A stretch of 46,272 nucleotides of DNA from Clostridia bacterium. GTDB taxonomy: Bacteria > Bacillota > Clostridia > Christensenellales > CAG-138. Under the pieces are notes generated by a model. It was not told the DNA's origin. It saw nothing but the letters and a program-made list of their open reading frames with translations, and made no database searches. Shown here in pieces: positions 19,086 to 26,385 of the stretch; within the stretch, counting starts at the first letter, position 1; each line of letters opens with the position of its first letter. The stretch lies in assembly GCA_017539215.1 (NCBI GenBank), contig JAFYHI010000066.1, positions 1 to 46,272 on the forward strand, read 5' to 3'. Both the position numbers and the translations under genes were made by a program.

Positions 19086-19769
19086 TCACTCGGGCTTTTT
19101 TATGAGGAAGCCCGCCGCCGCATACGCGGCATAGCGGATGACGCCCGCGAAGGCGTTGAAGTACGAGGCGACGGACGGCGCGCGCAGTATGCCGTTTAAC
19201 AGCAGCAGCGTGGACGCCAGCACGCAGAACACCAGATGCACCGCCGCAAGCCCCTTGCCGTGAGGCCGTATCGCCGCGGCAAGCAGATAGAACAGCGAGG
19301 CGAAGCATTGAAAAACGAAGCCGAAAAGCCACGCCGCGTTCTGAATGGGCAGCAGCGTCGCCGTTTTAAAAAACACCGCGAGCGCAGCAAAGACCGCCGA
19401 CCACACCGCAAAAAGTAGATGGGGTATTGCCGAAACGATGGGCGCGCGCCTTGTGGAGGCAAGGAATACGACGCCCGCCGCAAGGCACAAAAGCACGGGC
19501 ATGATGAGGTTTGCGGCAGCGAGCGGAACCTGTGCCAATACCATGCGGAACGCGCGGTAGTCGAACAGCGCCTCCGCCGCGTAAAACAGCATGGAGACGA
19601 GCATCAGTATGCCGAGCACGGCGGGCCACCTGCGCGGCGCCTCGCGGCGCACGGGCGCCTGTGGCGCGGGAGCGGAATAGACCCGGGGATCGGGGGCGAG
19701 CGACCTGCCGCAGTTCACACAGAAGCGCGCGGCATTGGGCAGGCTTTCGCCGCAATAGGGACATTTCAT
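19086..19769 (-). CDS. Zinc-ribbon membrane protein, paralogue 2
   Basis: A 227-residue paralogue of the neighbouring protein: an N-terminal zinc-ribbon (MKCPYCGESLPNAARFCVNC), a Pro/Ala-rich linker with RREAPRRWP, then about six membrane helices (PAVLGILMLVSMLF onward, with STRRAPIVSAIPHLLF). Its ATG overlaps the folC stop by four bases (ATGA), so it is translationally coupled to folC. Coupling to a folate enzyme may only reflect operon packing; nothing in the sequence ties it to folate. The function is unknown. Confidence 0.72.
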   Translation of the reverse strand: MKCPYCGESLPNAARFCVNCGRSLAPDPRVYSAPAPQAPVRREAPRRWPAVLGILMLVSMLFYAAEALFDYRAFRMVLAQVPLAAANLIMPVLLCLAAGVVFLASTRRAPIVSAIPHLLFAVWSAVFAALAVFFKTATLLPIQNAAWLFGFVFQCFASLFYLLAAAIRPHGKGLAAVHLVFCVLASTLLLLNGILRAPSVASYFNAFAGVIRYAAYAAAGFLIKKPE

Positions 19770-21031
19770 TCGGCGTGTTCCTCCGTTATGGATCTGAGCG
19801 AGGAGCGGAACCCCGCGTACATATACAGCGAACCCAATGCAAACAGGGGTTTTCCGTGCTCCACGGCATAATTATATGCGGCGCGAACGCCTTTGTCAAA
19901 CGAATCGAACGGGAAGGAGGCGACCCCCGCTTCGCGGAATTCCGCCGCCAGCACATCGGGTCCAAGCGCGCGCGGGCTGGAGGGCCGCACGCAGAACACC
20001 GCCTCGGCGCAGGGCGCAAGCAGCCTTGCGTAATCGGACCTGTCCTTGTCTGCCAAAACCCCCATCAAAAGCACGGCGCTGCCGCCCAAAAGCGTTTTCA
20101 CGGTCTCGGCGGCGTGCATTATCCCGGCGGGGTTGTGCGCACCGTCAAACAGCACGAGGGGCTTTTCGCACAGCACCTCGTTGCGCCCGGGCCAGCGCGT
20201 ATTCATAAGCCCCTGTCTCACCGCCTCGTCGGGTATCGCAAGCCCCATTGCGCGAAGGAGGTTCACCGCTTCAAGCACGTTTGCGGCGTTCTCGGCCTGA
20301 TACCCGCCCAAAAGCGACAGCTCAAGCTCTCCGAACCCCGGAAAGTAAGCCCTCACGCCGTCAAGCGAGGAGGAGATCAGCCTTTCGTCGTGCCGTACGG
20401 TATAAAGCGGGGCGGAGTTCTCCGCCGCTTTTTTTTGTATCACGGCAAGCGCCTCGGGGCTCGTGCCGCCGAAAAGCACGGGGCGTCCGCGCTTTATTAT
20501 GCCCGCCTTGTGCGAAGCTATCTCCGAAAGCGTGTTCCCGAGCCTTGCCATGTGATCGAACTGCACGTTCGTTATCACCGAAAGCAGCGGGCTTTTTATC
20601 ACGTTGGTGGAGTCGCCGTCGCCGCCCAGCCCGCACTCGATCAGAGCAATATCGCACCCCGCGCGCGATATCATAAGGAATGCCGCCGCCGTCATCACCT
20701 CAAACTCGGTGGGGCGGTCGGACATGGAAAGCGCAAAAGGCTTTACCGACGTTATCGCGTCTTCAAGCTCCGCCTCGCTGACGCAGCGCCCGTCTATGCG
20801 TATGCTCTCGGCGCTGCCCAGCATCGCGGGGGAAGTGAACGAGCCGACCCTGAGGCCGGCTTCCTTTAATATTGAGGCGAGCATCGCGGTAAACGAGCCC
20901 TTGCCGTTGGTGCCCGCTATATGCACCGCGGGCACGGCGTCCTGCGGAAAGCCCATGCGGGCGGTAAGCTCCGCTATGCGTTCAAGGCCCAGTATGCTCT
21001 CCGGGCGCGAAAAACCGTCTGACGCGCTCAT
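19766..21031 (-). CDS. folC: Folylpolyglutamate synthase/dihydrofolate synthase
   Basis: A 421-residue Mur-ligase-type enzyme that adds glutamate to folates and, in bifunctional members, joins glutamate to dihydropteroate. The ATP-binding P-loop is HIAGTNGKGS near residue 45. The metal/ligand region reads ECGLGGDGDSTN, where the usual pattern is EVGLGGRLDATN. FDGAHNPAG in the C-terminal ligase domain is diagnostic. It overlaps the upstream folate-type ECF gene by four bases (ATGA) and the downstream zinc-ribbon gene likewise, so it lies in an operon headed by a THF riboswitch. That context ties uptake and polyglutamylation (retention) of folate together. Confidence 0.95.
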   Translation of the reverse strand: MSASDGFSRPESILGLERIAELTARMGFPQDAVPAVHIAGTNGKGSFTAMLASILKEAGLRVGSFTSPAMLGSAESIRIDGRCVSEAELEDAITSVKPFALSMSDRPTEFEVMTAAAFLMISRAGCDIALIECGLGGDGDSTNVIKSPLLSVITNVQFDHMARLGNTLSEIASHKAGIIKRGRPVLFGGTSPEALAVIQKKAAENSAPLYTVRHDERLISSSLDGVRAYFPGFGELELSLLGGYQAENAANVLEAVNLLRAMGLAIPDEAVRQGLMNTRWPGRNEVLCEKPLVLFDGAHNPAGIMHAAETVKTLLGGSAVLLMGVLADKDRSDYARLLAPCAEAVFCVRPSSPRALGPDVLAAEFREAGVASFPFDSFDKGVRAAYNYAVEHGKPLFALGSLYMYAGFRSSLRSITEEHAE

Positions 21032-21875
21032 GCGGCTTCGCCTCCGTTCGGCAAGCCGCCCCTGCGGCGGCCCCTGCCCGCAAGCCCGGCCCGGTTAAGG
21101 GTACTGCAAAGGCGCAGCATAACGGGTATCAGCAAAAGCTGTACGGGAACCATAACGGCGTATTCCACAAGCCGGTAAGTGAACCAGCCCCAATAGGTGC
21201 GGCTGCCGTAAAGCTGCGCCACCCACAGGGTATTTACGAGAAGCCCCAGTACGAGGCAGTTTATCACAACGCAAAGCACGCTGTTCGGGAAGAAGCGTAT
21301 CTTCTTCCATTCAAGGGCGGACTTTGAAAACGCGAAGGGCTTGGGGTTTAAGAACACTCCCATAACAAACCCCATCACCGCGGCGACCGCGGTAAAGCCG
21401 ACGTGGTACGGCCCGAAGGGGAACAGCACCGCGCCGATAAAATCCGCAAGCGCGTAAACGAGCGCGCTTTCAAGTGGGCCGTAGAGCATGGCGGCAAGCA
21501 TGGGCGGCAAAAGGCAAAGCCTATCTTCCACCCCGCGGTCTTTATCGAAAGCCCCGGAAAGCGGTCGAACACCACCGTCATGGCAAGCAGCATCGCAAGC
21601 ACCGTCAAAACGCGCAGGCTCATCTGCGCGCGCGACTTTTCCTCGCGCTTGGCGCGCGCAAAGCCTATGCATACAAGCGCCGCTCCGACGGCCGCCGCGC
21701 AGGCGCCGGCTATGATAAGAAGGAGCTTGGGGTTTGTAAAAGCGCCGCCGAGCCAACCGCGAACGGAGGCCGCAAACTCTCCCGCGGCGTTCGTGCCCTC
21801 GTAAAGGCCGGAATACAGCCCGAACGCGCCCGCAAGAAACAGTAAAAGACCCATGACCGAAAAAAGTGCTGACAT
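21028..21875 (-). pseudogene. folT: Folate-type ECF S component with a one-base frameshift
   Basis: Two frames together encode one membrane protein. From ATG 21875 (behind GAAAGGAGG) the first frame reads several hydrophobic segments to AGWKIGFAF. The conserved continuation LPPMLAAMLYGPLESALVYA, then LADFIGAVLFPFGPYHVGFT, lies in the neighbouring frame and runs to the stop at 21028. Adding one T to the TTTT run (AAAA at 21509-21512) restores a 282-residue protein. Its second half matches folate-specific S components (FolT), and a THF riboswitch precedes it. The N-terminal part with extra hydrophobic segments is longer than usual. The gene may be intact in reality if the missing base is an assembly error. 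It overlaps folC by four bases. Confidence 0.82.
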
Positions 21876-21918
21876 AAAAAACCTCCTTTCCCTGATTCAT
21901 ACGACAAGGGAAGGAGGC
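21876..21918 (-). promoter_or_regulatory. Hairpin sequestering the folT ribosome site
   Basis: CCTCCTTCCCT and AGGGAAAGGAGG pair with a single bulge around a 13-base loop on the minus strand; the 3' arm is the Shine-Dalgarno sequence. Six T residues and the ATG follow. It mirrors the design in front of ribU and is the probable expression platform of the THF riboswitch. Confidence 0.75.
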
Positions 21919-21942
21919 GTTTAGCACTCTTTGGCTGCCCTA

Positions 21943-22046
21943 TGAAGCGGGATGCAAGCCGCGCTCCGCAAGCCGCCCTGCGGCTTTTCGTTCGGCCGAC
22001 AACTCCCCGTTCGGCCAACACTTAACGAACGCTGCTTTACTCTTCA
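21943..22046 (-). ncRNA. Tetrahydrofolate (THF) riboswitch
   Basis: Read leftward, the class I THF aptamer elements occur in order: GAAGAGTA, CGTTAAGTG, GGCCGAACGGGGAGTTGTCG closing on GGCC, GAACGAAAAGCCGC with its partner GCGGCTTG, then TTGCATCCCGCTTC, which closes the first stem with GAAG. The element senses folates and normally represses uptake genes. The gene directly downstream is a folate-type ECF subunit. Recognition is from memory of the family consensus. Confidence 0.88.
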
Positions 22047-22054
22047 GCAACGCT

Positions 22055-22083
22055 ATGATACAGCTTGCGGGCCCCCATGTCAA
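22055..22083 (-). promoter_or_regulatory. Promoter of the THF riboswitch-folT-folC unit
   Basis: On the minus strand TTGACA (22078-22083), 17 bp, then TATCAT (22055-22060), ending nine bases before the riboswitch. Confidence 0.8.
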
Positions 22084-22099
22084 TAGCTTTTTTCAAACC

Positions 22100-22129
22100 T
22101 TGATTTTGCAGGCGTTCCTATGATATACT
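22100..22129 (+). promoter_or_regulatory. Promoter of the SAM-salvage operon
   Basis: TTGATT (22100-22105), 18 bp, then TATACT (22124-22129) preceded by TGA, an extended -10. It is 32 bp upstream of the ahcY start and divergent from the THF riboswitch promoter. Confidence 0.65.
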
Positions 22130-22160
22130 TATACTGAATAAATATGTTGAGGAGGCTTTT

Positions 22161-23402
22161 ATGAGCTGTTCAATACGCGATATCTCTCTGGCTCCGCTCG
22201 GGCGCAAACGCATAGAGTGGGTCAAAAGCTATATGCCCGTGCTTGCCGAGATAGGCGAGCGTTTCCGCCGCGAAAAGCCCTTTGCGGGGCTGCGCGTTTC
22301 GGTCTGCGTGCATCTTGAGGCAAAGACCGCATATCTGGCGCTGCTCATGCGCGACGGCGGGGCGGAGGTGGCTGTTACCGGCTCCAACCCCCTTTCCACC
22401 AAGGACGACGTCTGCGCCGCGCTTGCCGAGGAGGGCATTAACGTTTACGCCTGGTTCGGCGCGACTGCCGAGGAGTACCATGAGCATATCAGGCAGACGC
22501 TTGAGTTCAAGCCCCATATTGCAATAGACGACGGCAGCGAGTTTGCGTCCATGCTGCACGACGAGCATCCCGAGTATGCCGAAAACCTCATCGGCGGCTG
22601 CGAGGAGACCACTACCGGCATTTTGAAGCTGCGGGCAAGGGTCAGGAACAATACGCTGCGCTATCCGTGGATGGCGGTGAACGACGCAAACTGCAAGCAC
22701 CTGTTCGACAACCGTCACGGCACCGGCCAGAGCTGCTGGGACGCCATCATGTACACCACCAACAATATGGTCACGGGCAAGACCGTGGTGGTCGCGGGGT
22801 ATGGGTTCTGCTCCAGCGGCATTGCCATGCGCGCCAAGGGCCTTGGCGCAAACGTCATCGTAACCGAGGTAGACCCCTTTAAGGCGCTTGAGGCCGCCAT
22901 GGACGGCTTCCGCGTTATGAAGATGGACGACGCCGCGCCGCTTGGAGACGTGTTCGTTACCGCAACGGGCTGCCGCGACGTCATAGTGGGCCGACATTTC
23001 GAAATGATGAAGGACGGCGCGATACTCGCAAACTCCGGTCATTTCGACGTGGAGATAAACCGGCCCGATCTGGAGGCGCTCGCCGTGGAGAAGACGGAGC
23101 GCAAGCCCTTTATCACGGGCTATAAAATGAAGGACGGCAGGGTGATAAACCTTATGGCGGAGGGGCGGCTCGTCAACATTACCGCGGGCAACGGCCATCC
23201 CGCCGAGATAATGGACCTCAGCTTTGCCATACAGGCGCTCTCCGCCGAATACCTTGTAAAGCACGGGCGCGGCATGGCGCCGGGGCTTTATAACGTGCCG
23301 GAGAGCATTGACCGCGAGGTCGCAATGATAAAGCTTGGCGCAATGGGCCTGGGGCTCGACACGCTCACTCCCGAGCAGGCCGCGTACCTTGCCGCCGAAT
23401 GA
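22161..23402 (+). CDS. ahcY: Adenosylhomocysteinase (SAH hydrolase)
   Basis: A 413-residue NAD-dependent enzyme that splits S-adenosylhomocysteine into homocysteine and adenosine, relieving inhibition of methyltransferases. Motifs: VHLEAKTAYL near residue 52, the catalytic NDANCKHLFDNRHGTGQS segment, the NAD fold TVVVAGYGFCSSGIAMRAKG, and SGHFDVEI near residue 290. It is the short bacterial/archaeal form, lacking the insertion of some proteobacterial and eukaryotic enzymes. GAGGAGG precedes ATG 22161. It heads a six-gene run ending with mtaD, which handles the other SAM by-product, and its TGA overlaps the next ATG by four bases. Confidence 0.96.
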   Translation: MSCSIRDISLAPLGRKRIEWVKSYMPVLAEIGERFRREKPFAGLRVSVCVHLEAKTAYLALLMRDGGAEVAVTGSNPLSTKDDVCAALAEEGINVYAWFGATAEEYHEHIRQTLEFKPHIAIDDGSEFASMLHDEHPEYAENLIGGCEETTTGILKLRARVRNNTLRYPWMAVNDANCKHLFDNRHGTGQSCWDAIMYTTNNMVTGKTVVVAGYGFCSSGIAMRAKGLGANVIVTEVDPFKALEAAMDGFRVMKMDDAAPLGDVFVTATGCRDVIVGRHFEMMKDGAILANSGHFDVEINRPDLEALAVEKTERKPFITGYKMKDGRVINLMAEGRLVNITAGNGHPAEIMDLSFAIQALSAEYLVKHGRGMAPGLYNVPESIDREVAMIKLGAMGLGLDTLTPEQAAYLAAE

Positions 23403-24109
23403 GGCGCGCGCTTAAAACCGCAATACTGGTTTTGCTTGCGGCGTGGGTCGCGGCAGCGTGCTCCTGCGTGTGGGTGGGCGAGCTGCTGTATTCGCTGGAT
23501 CCCGACCCTACCGAGGCGCCGCAGACCGAGCCGCCGTTCGGTACTGCAGTGCCCACGGCTTCGCCGGAGACGCAGGCCGCGGACCCGCTCGTCTCCGCGC
23601 GTGATTTCGCGGCGGGGCTTTTGCGGCTTTGGGGCGAATCGACCCGCGGCATGACCGAGGCCGCCTGCGAGGCGGAGGGCGCGGAGGGGCTTTACACCGA
23701 CCTTCTGCACGACTGGGCCGGGTTCGCGTCGGTCTGCGCAATGCTGTCCGACGCCGCATCCGGCACGCTCATGGATGAAGAGGGCTTCCCATATGCAGCG
23801 GTCTACCGCACTCAAAAGGACGGCTCTTTTTCGGTGGAGTCCGAAAACGGAGTCACGCTCAACTGCAGCCTGGTCGCGGGCGGGGTGCTCGAAGTCTCCG
23901 TAACGGGCGGCAAAACGCCTGAGTTCACCGCCGCGAAAAGCGGCTCGGGCTACATTATAAGGTTCGCCGGAGAGCCTGCGTCTTATATAGAGGTCAAAAG
24001 CGGCTCCGTGCGCTATGCAAGGGTCGAAAAGGCCGGGAGCCTCACCTTCCCGGAGGACGCCGCGCAAAGCCTTGTTTACTCCGGCGGCCTGCTTGCCGCA
24101 AACCCATAA
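23399..24109 (+). CDS. Putative lipoprotein of unknown function
   Basis: A 236-residue exported protein. The N-terminus is a signal peptide (MRRALKTAILVLLAAWVAA followed by Cys residues 21 and 23), consistent with a lipoprotein, then a Thr/Pro/Glu-rich tether up to about residue 65. The remainder contains a helical section and a beta-rich second half (alternating strands from residue 130). I recognise no enzyme motif. Its ATG lies in the ahcY stop (ATGA), so translation is coupled. Conservation next to ahcY would be needed to argue a role in this operon. Confidence 0.75.
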   Translation: MRRALKTAILVLLAAWVAAACSCVWVGELLYSLDPDPTEAPQTEPPFGTAVPTASPETQAADPLVSARDFAAGLLRLWGESTRGMTEAACEAEGAEGLYTDLLHDWAGFASVCAMLSDAASGTLMDEEGFPYAAVYRTQKDGSFSVESENGVTLNCSLVAGGVLEVSVTGGKTPEFTAAKSGSGYIIRFAGEPASYIEVKSGSVRYARVEKAGSLTFPEDAAQSLVYSGGLLAANP

Positions 24110-24135
24110 GCTGATTTTCGAAAGGAGAACATGCT

Positions 24136-24453
24136 ATGATACCGCTTCTTTCCGCGTCGGGCACGCTGAATATCCAGCTTGGCGAATATCTGCCGCTCAT
24201 TGCGGTGTGCGCCGTGCTTGCCGTGCTGTTCGTACTGTTCAAGCTTTTAGGCGTCACCGCCAAAATACTGTGGAAGCTGCTTATAAACGGCATAATCGGC
24301 ATGGGCATGCTGTGCCTGTTCGACATCATTTTCGTGACGTACCTTCACATGGATTTCTTCTACATACCCATTAACTGGATCAACTCCGTTATCGCGGGCG
24401 TGCTCGGCATACCCGGCGTGCTGCTGCTGCTAGTGCTGAGGGTGATACTATGA
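24136..24453 (+). CDS. BofA-family protein
   Basis: A 105-residue membrane protein of the pro-sigma-K processing inhibitor BofA family. It has hydrophobic helices at about 18-40 and 45-70, then the signature IPINWINSVIAGVLGIPGVLLL at the end (shown here as the family's IPIN...GxxGIPG pattern). In Bacillus, BofA holds the SpoIVFB protease inactive in the outer forespore membrane. BofA-like proteins also occur outside that pathway. AAAGGAG precedes ATG 24136. It overlaps mtnA by four bases, so a sporulation-type gene is embedded in a SAM-salvage operon. No spoIVF or sigK gene is in the window. Confidence 0.85.
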   Translation: MIPLLSASGTLNIQLGEYLPLIAVCAVLAVLFVLFKLLGVTAKILWKLLINGIIGMGMLCLFDIIFVTYLHMDFFYIPINWINSVIAGVLGIPGVLLLLVLRVIL

Positions 24454-25535
24454 GCGCGGTCCCGTATAATGTCCGACTGAGCGACGGAGCGGATTCGCTC
24501 ATAATACTTGACCAGAGGCGTCTGCCGCTTGAAGAGGCGTATCTGGAGCTGCACACGCGGGAGGAGCTTTTCGACGCCATACGCAGCCTGGCCGTGCGCG
24601 GGGCTCCCGCCATAGGCATTGCGGCGGGGTACGGGTACTATCTCTGTGCGCGCGAGGATGCCGACAAGCCCGATTTCTTCTCGCGTATGGACGACGCGGA
24701 GCGCTATCTTGCCTCGGCAAGGCCCACGGCGGTGAACCTGTTTCGTGCGCTTGCCCGCATGCGCGCCTGCTTAAAGCGCAATGCGCTTTCCGAGAGGAAC
24801 GAGCTTATCGCAAAGCTTCGCCTTGAGGCGGAAGCGATACAGCGCGAGGACGTCGGGGCCAACGTGAAGATAAGCGAGGCCGGCCTTACGCTGATGCAGC
24901 CCGGCATGGGCGTGCTTACGCATTGCAACGCGGGCCCGCTTGCGACATCGCTTTACGGCACGGCGCTGGGGCCCATACTGCTGGCGCAGGAGCGCGGGTA
25001 CGCGCCCAAGGTGTTTGCCGACGAAACGCGCCCGCTTATGCAGGGCGCAAGGCTCACCGCGTACGAGCTTAACCGTGCGGGCGTGGACGTTACGCTCATC
25101 TGCGATAATATGGCGGGGCAGGTCATGCGCGAGGGCCGCGTGCAGGCGGTGTTTATCGGCTGCGACCGTGCCGCGATGAACGGCGACTGCGCCAATAAGA
25201 TAGGCTCCGCAAGCCTTGCCGTGCTTGCAAAGCACTATTCTGTGCCGTTCTATATATTCATGCCGCTTACCACCGCAGACCCCGACACCCCTTCCGGCGA
25301 CGGGATACGCATAGAGGAGAGGGCGTCGGAAGAGGTCACGGAGCTTTTCTTCCGCAGCCGCATTGCGCCCGACGGCATAAAGGTTTATAATCCGGCGTTC
25401 GACGTTGTGGACCACAGCCTCATCACCGCGATCGTGACCGAGGAGGGCGTGCTGCGTCCGCCGTTTGACGTATCCCTGAGGGATGCGCTGGAACGCAGCA
25501 GGTCAGGGGCCGGGGACCGATCCCGAAAAGAATAA
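24450..25535 (+). CDS. mtnA: S-methyl-5-thioribose-1-phosphate isomerase
   Basis: A 361-residue isomerase that converts 5-methylthioribose-1-phosphate to methylthioribulose-1-phosphate. It is related to eIF2B-alpha subunits. Diagnostic motifs: LAVRGAPAIGIAAGYG near residue 50, RPTAVNLFRAL near 90, LTHCNAGPLATS with the catalytic Cys near 155, CDNMAGQVM and IGCDRAAMNGDCANKIGS with the catalytic Asp near 240, and VYNPAFDVVDHSLITAIVTE near the end. Its ATG overlaps the bofA-like stop. Gene order (mtnA, phosphorylase, MTA deaminase) places it third in a route from MTA via methylthioinosine. It could also act on 5-deoxyribose-1-phosphate, as some homologues do. Confidence 0.95.
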   Translation: MSAVPYNVRLSDGADSLIILDQRRLPLEEAYLELHTREELFDAIRSLAVRGAPAIGIAAGYGYYLCAREDADKPDFFSRMDDAERYLASARPTAVNLFRALARMRACLKRNALSERNELIAKLRLEAEAIQREDVGANVKISEAGLTLMQPGMGVLTHCNAGPLATSLYGTALGPILLAQERGYAPKVFADETRPLMQGARLTAYELNRAGVDVTLICDNMAGQVMREGRVQAVFIGCDRAAMNGDCANKIGSASLAVLAKHYSVPFYIFMPLTTADPDTPSGDGIRIEERASEEVTELFFRSRIAPDGIKVYNPAFDVVDHSLITAIVTEEGVLRPPFDVSLRDALERSRSGAGDRSRKE

Positions 25536-25557
25536 TACACCGAAGAGAGGTTTTACT

Positions 25558-26382
25558 ATGCTGACTTATAACGATTACGCCGAAAGCGCAAGTGCGCTGT
25601 GCCGCAAACTGGGCGGGTTCTGCCCCGAGGTGCTTATAATACTGGGCTCCGGGCTCGGCAACCTGGGCGACAGGCTGAAGGACCCCGTCGCCGTGCCGTA
25701 CAGCGAGGTGCCCCATATGAAGTACTCCACGGCCCCCGGTCATAAGGGCAGGTTCCTTGCGGGCGTGCTCGGCGGCAAAAACGTGCTGATGATGCAGGGG
25801 CGGCTCCATTTTTACGAGGGCTGGGCGGCGGAGGACGCCGTGTTCCCCATAAGGCTTGCCAAGCTGATGGGCGTTGAAAAGCTCATCGTGACCAACGCCG
25901 CGGGCGGCATAAACACGGAATATAAGCCGGGCGAGCTTATGCTCATTTCCGACTTTATTAAGCTCAACGCGGTAAACCCGCTCATCGGCCCCAATATGGA
26001 GGAATTCGGGCCGCGCTTCCCGGATATGTCAAAGGTGTTCGACCGCGAGTACATGGGCCTGTTCCGCTCCGTTGCGGAGGCGCACGGAGAGCGCGTGCAT
26101 GAGGGCGTGTACTTTTACTGTACCGGCCCGCAGTACGAGACCCCGGCGGAGATACGCGCCATGCGCATACTCGGCGCGGACGCCGTGGGAATGAGCACCG
26201 TGCCGGAGTGCATAGCGGCAAGGCATTGCGGCATGCGCATACTCGGCATAACGCTCGTCACCAACATGGCCGCGGGCATACTGGACAAGCCCCTCTCCGG
26301 CGAGGAGGTCATAGAGGCCGGCAACGCCGCTTCCGAACGGCTCTCGGGCTACGTTGCGGAGTTCCTCGGGGCAATGGAGTAA
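25558..26382 (+). CDS. Purine nucleoside phosphorylase, possibly methylthioinosine-using
   Basis: A 274-residue trimeric-type phosphorylase. Motifs: ILGSGLGNLGD near residue 27, APGHKGRF, MQGRLHFYEGW with the phosphate-site residues, TNAAGGIN with the base-site Asn region, and GPQYETPAEIRAMR followed by GADAVGMSTVPE. It cleaves purine nucleosides with phosphate. Sitting between mtnA and mtaD, it is a good candidate to split methylthioinosine (made by MtaD) into hypoxanthine and MTR-1-P, besides inosine from adenosine released by AhcY. Direct MTA phosphorylase activity cannot be excluded from sequence. ATG 25558 follows GAGAGG; the longer frame to 25483 runs into mtnA and is not used. Confidence 0.93.
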   Translation: MLTYNDYAESASALCRKLGGFCPEVLIILGSGLGNLGDRLKDPVAVPYSEVPHMKYSTAPGHKGRFLAGVLGGKNVLMMQGRLHFYEGWAAEDAVFPIRLAKLMGVEKLIVTNAAGGINTEYKPGELMLISDFIKLNAVNPLIGPNMEEFGPRFPDMSKVFDREYMGLFRSVAEAHGERVHEGVYFYCTGPQYETPAEIRAMRILGADAVGMSTVPECIAARHCGMRILGITLVTNMAAGILDKPLSGEEVIEAGNAASERLSGYVAEFLGAME

Positions 26383-26385
26383 AAA

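Noticed and set aside
21876-21927. Upstream start at 21927 for the frame carrying the C-terminal half of folT
   Set aside because: That start lies in the riboswitch expression platform, and the first half of that frame is Arg/Cys-rich non-membrane sequence; the real N-terminus is in the other frame from 21875.
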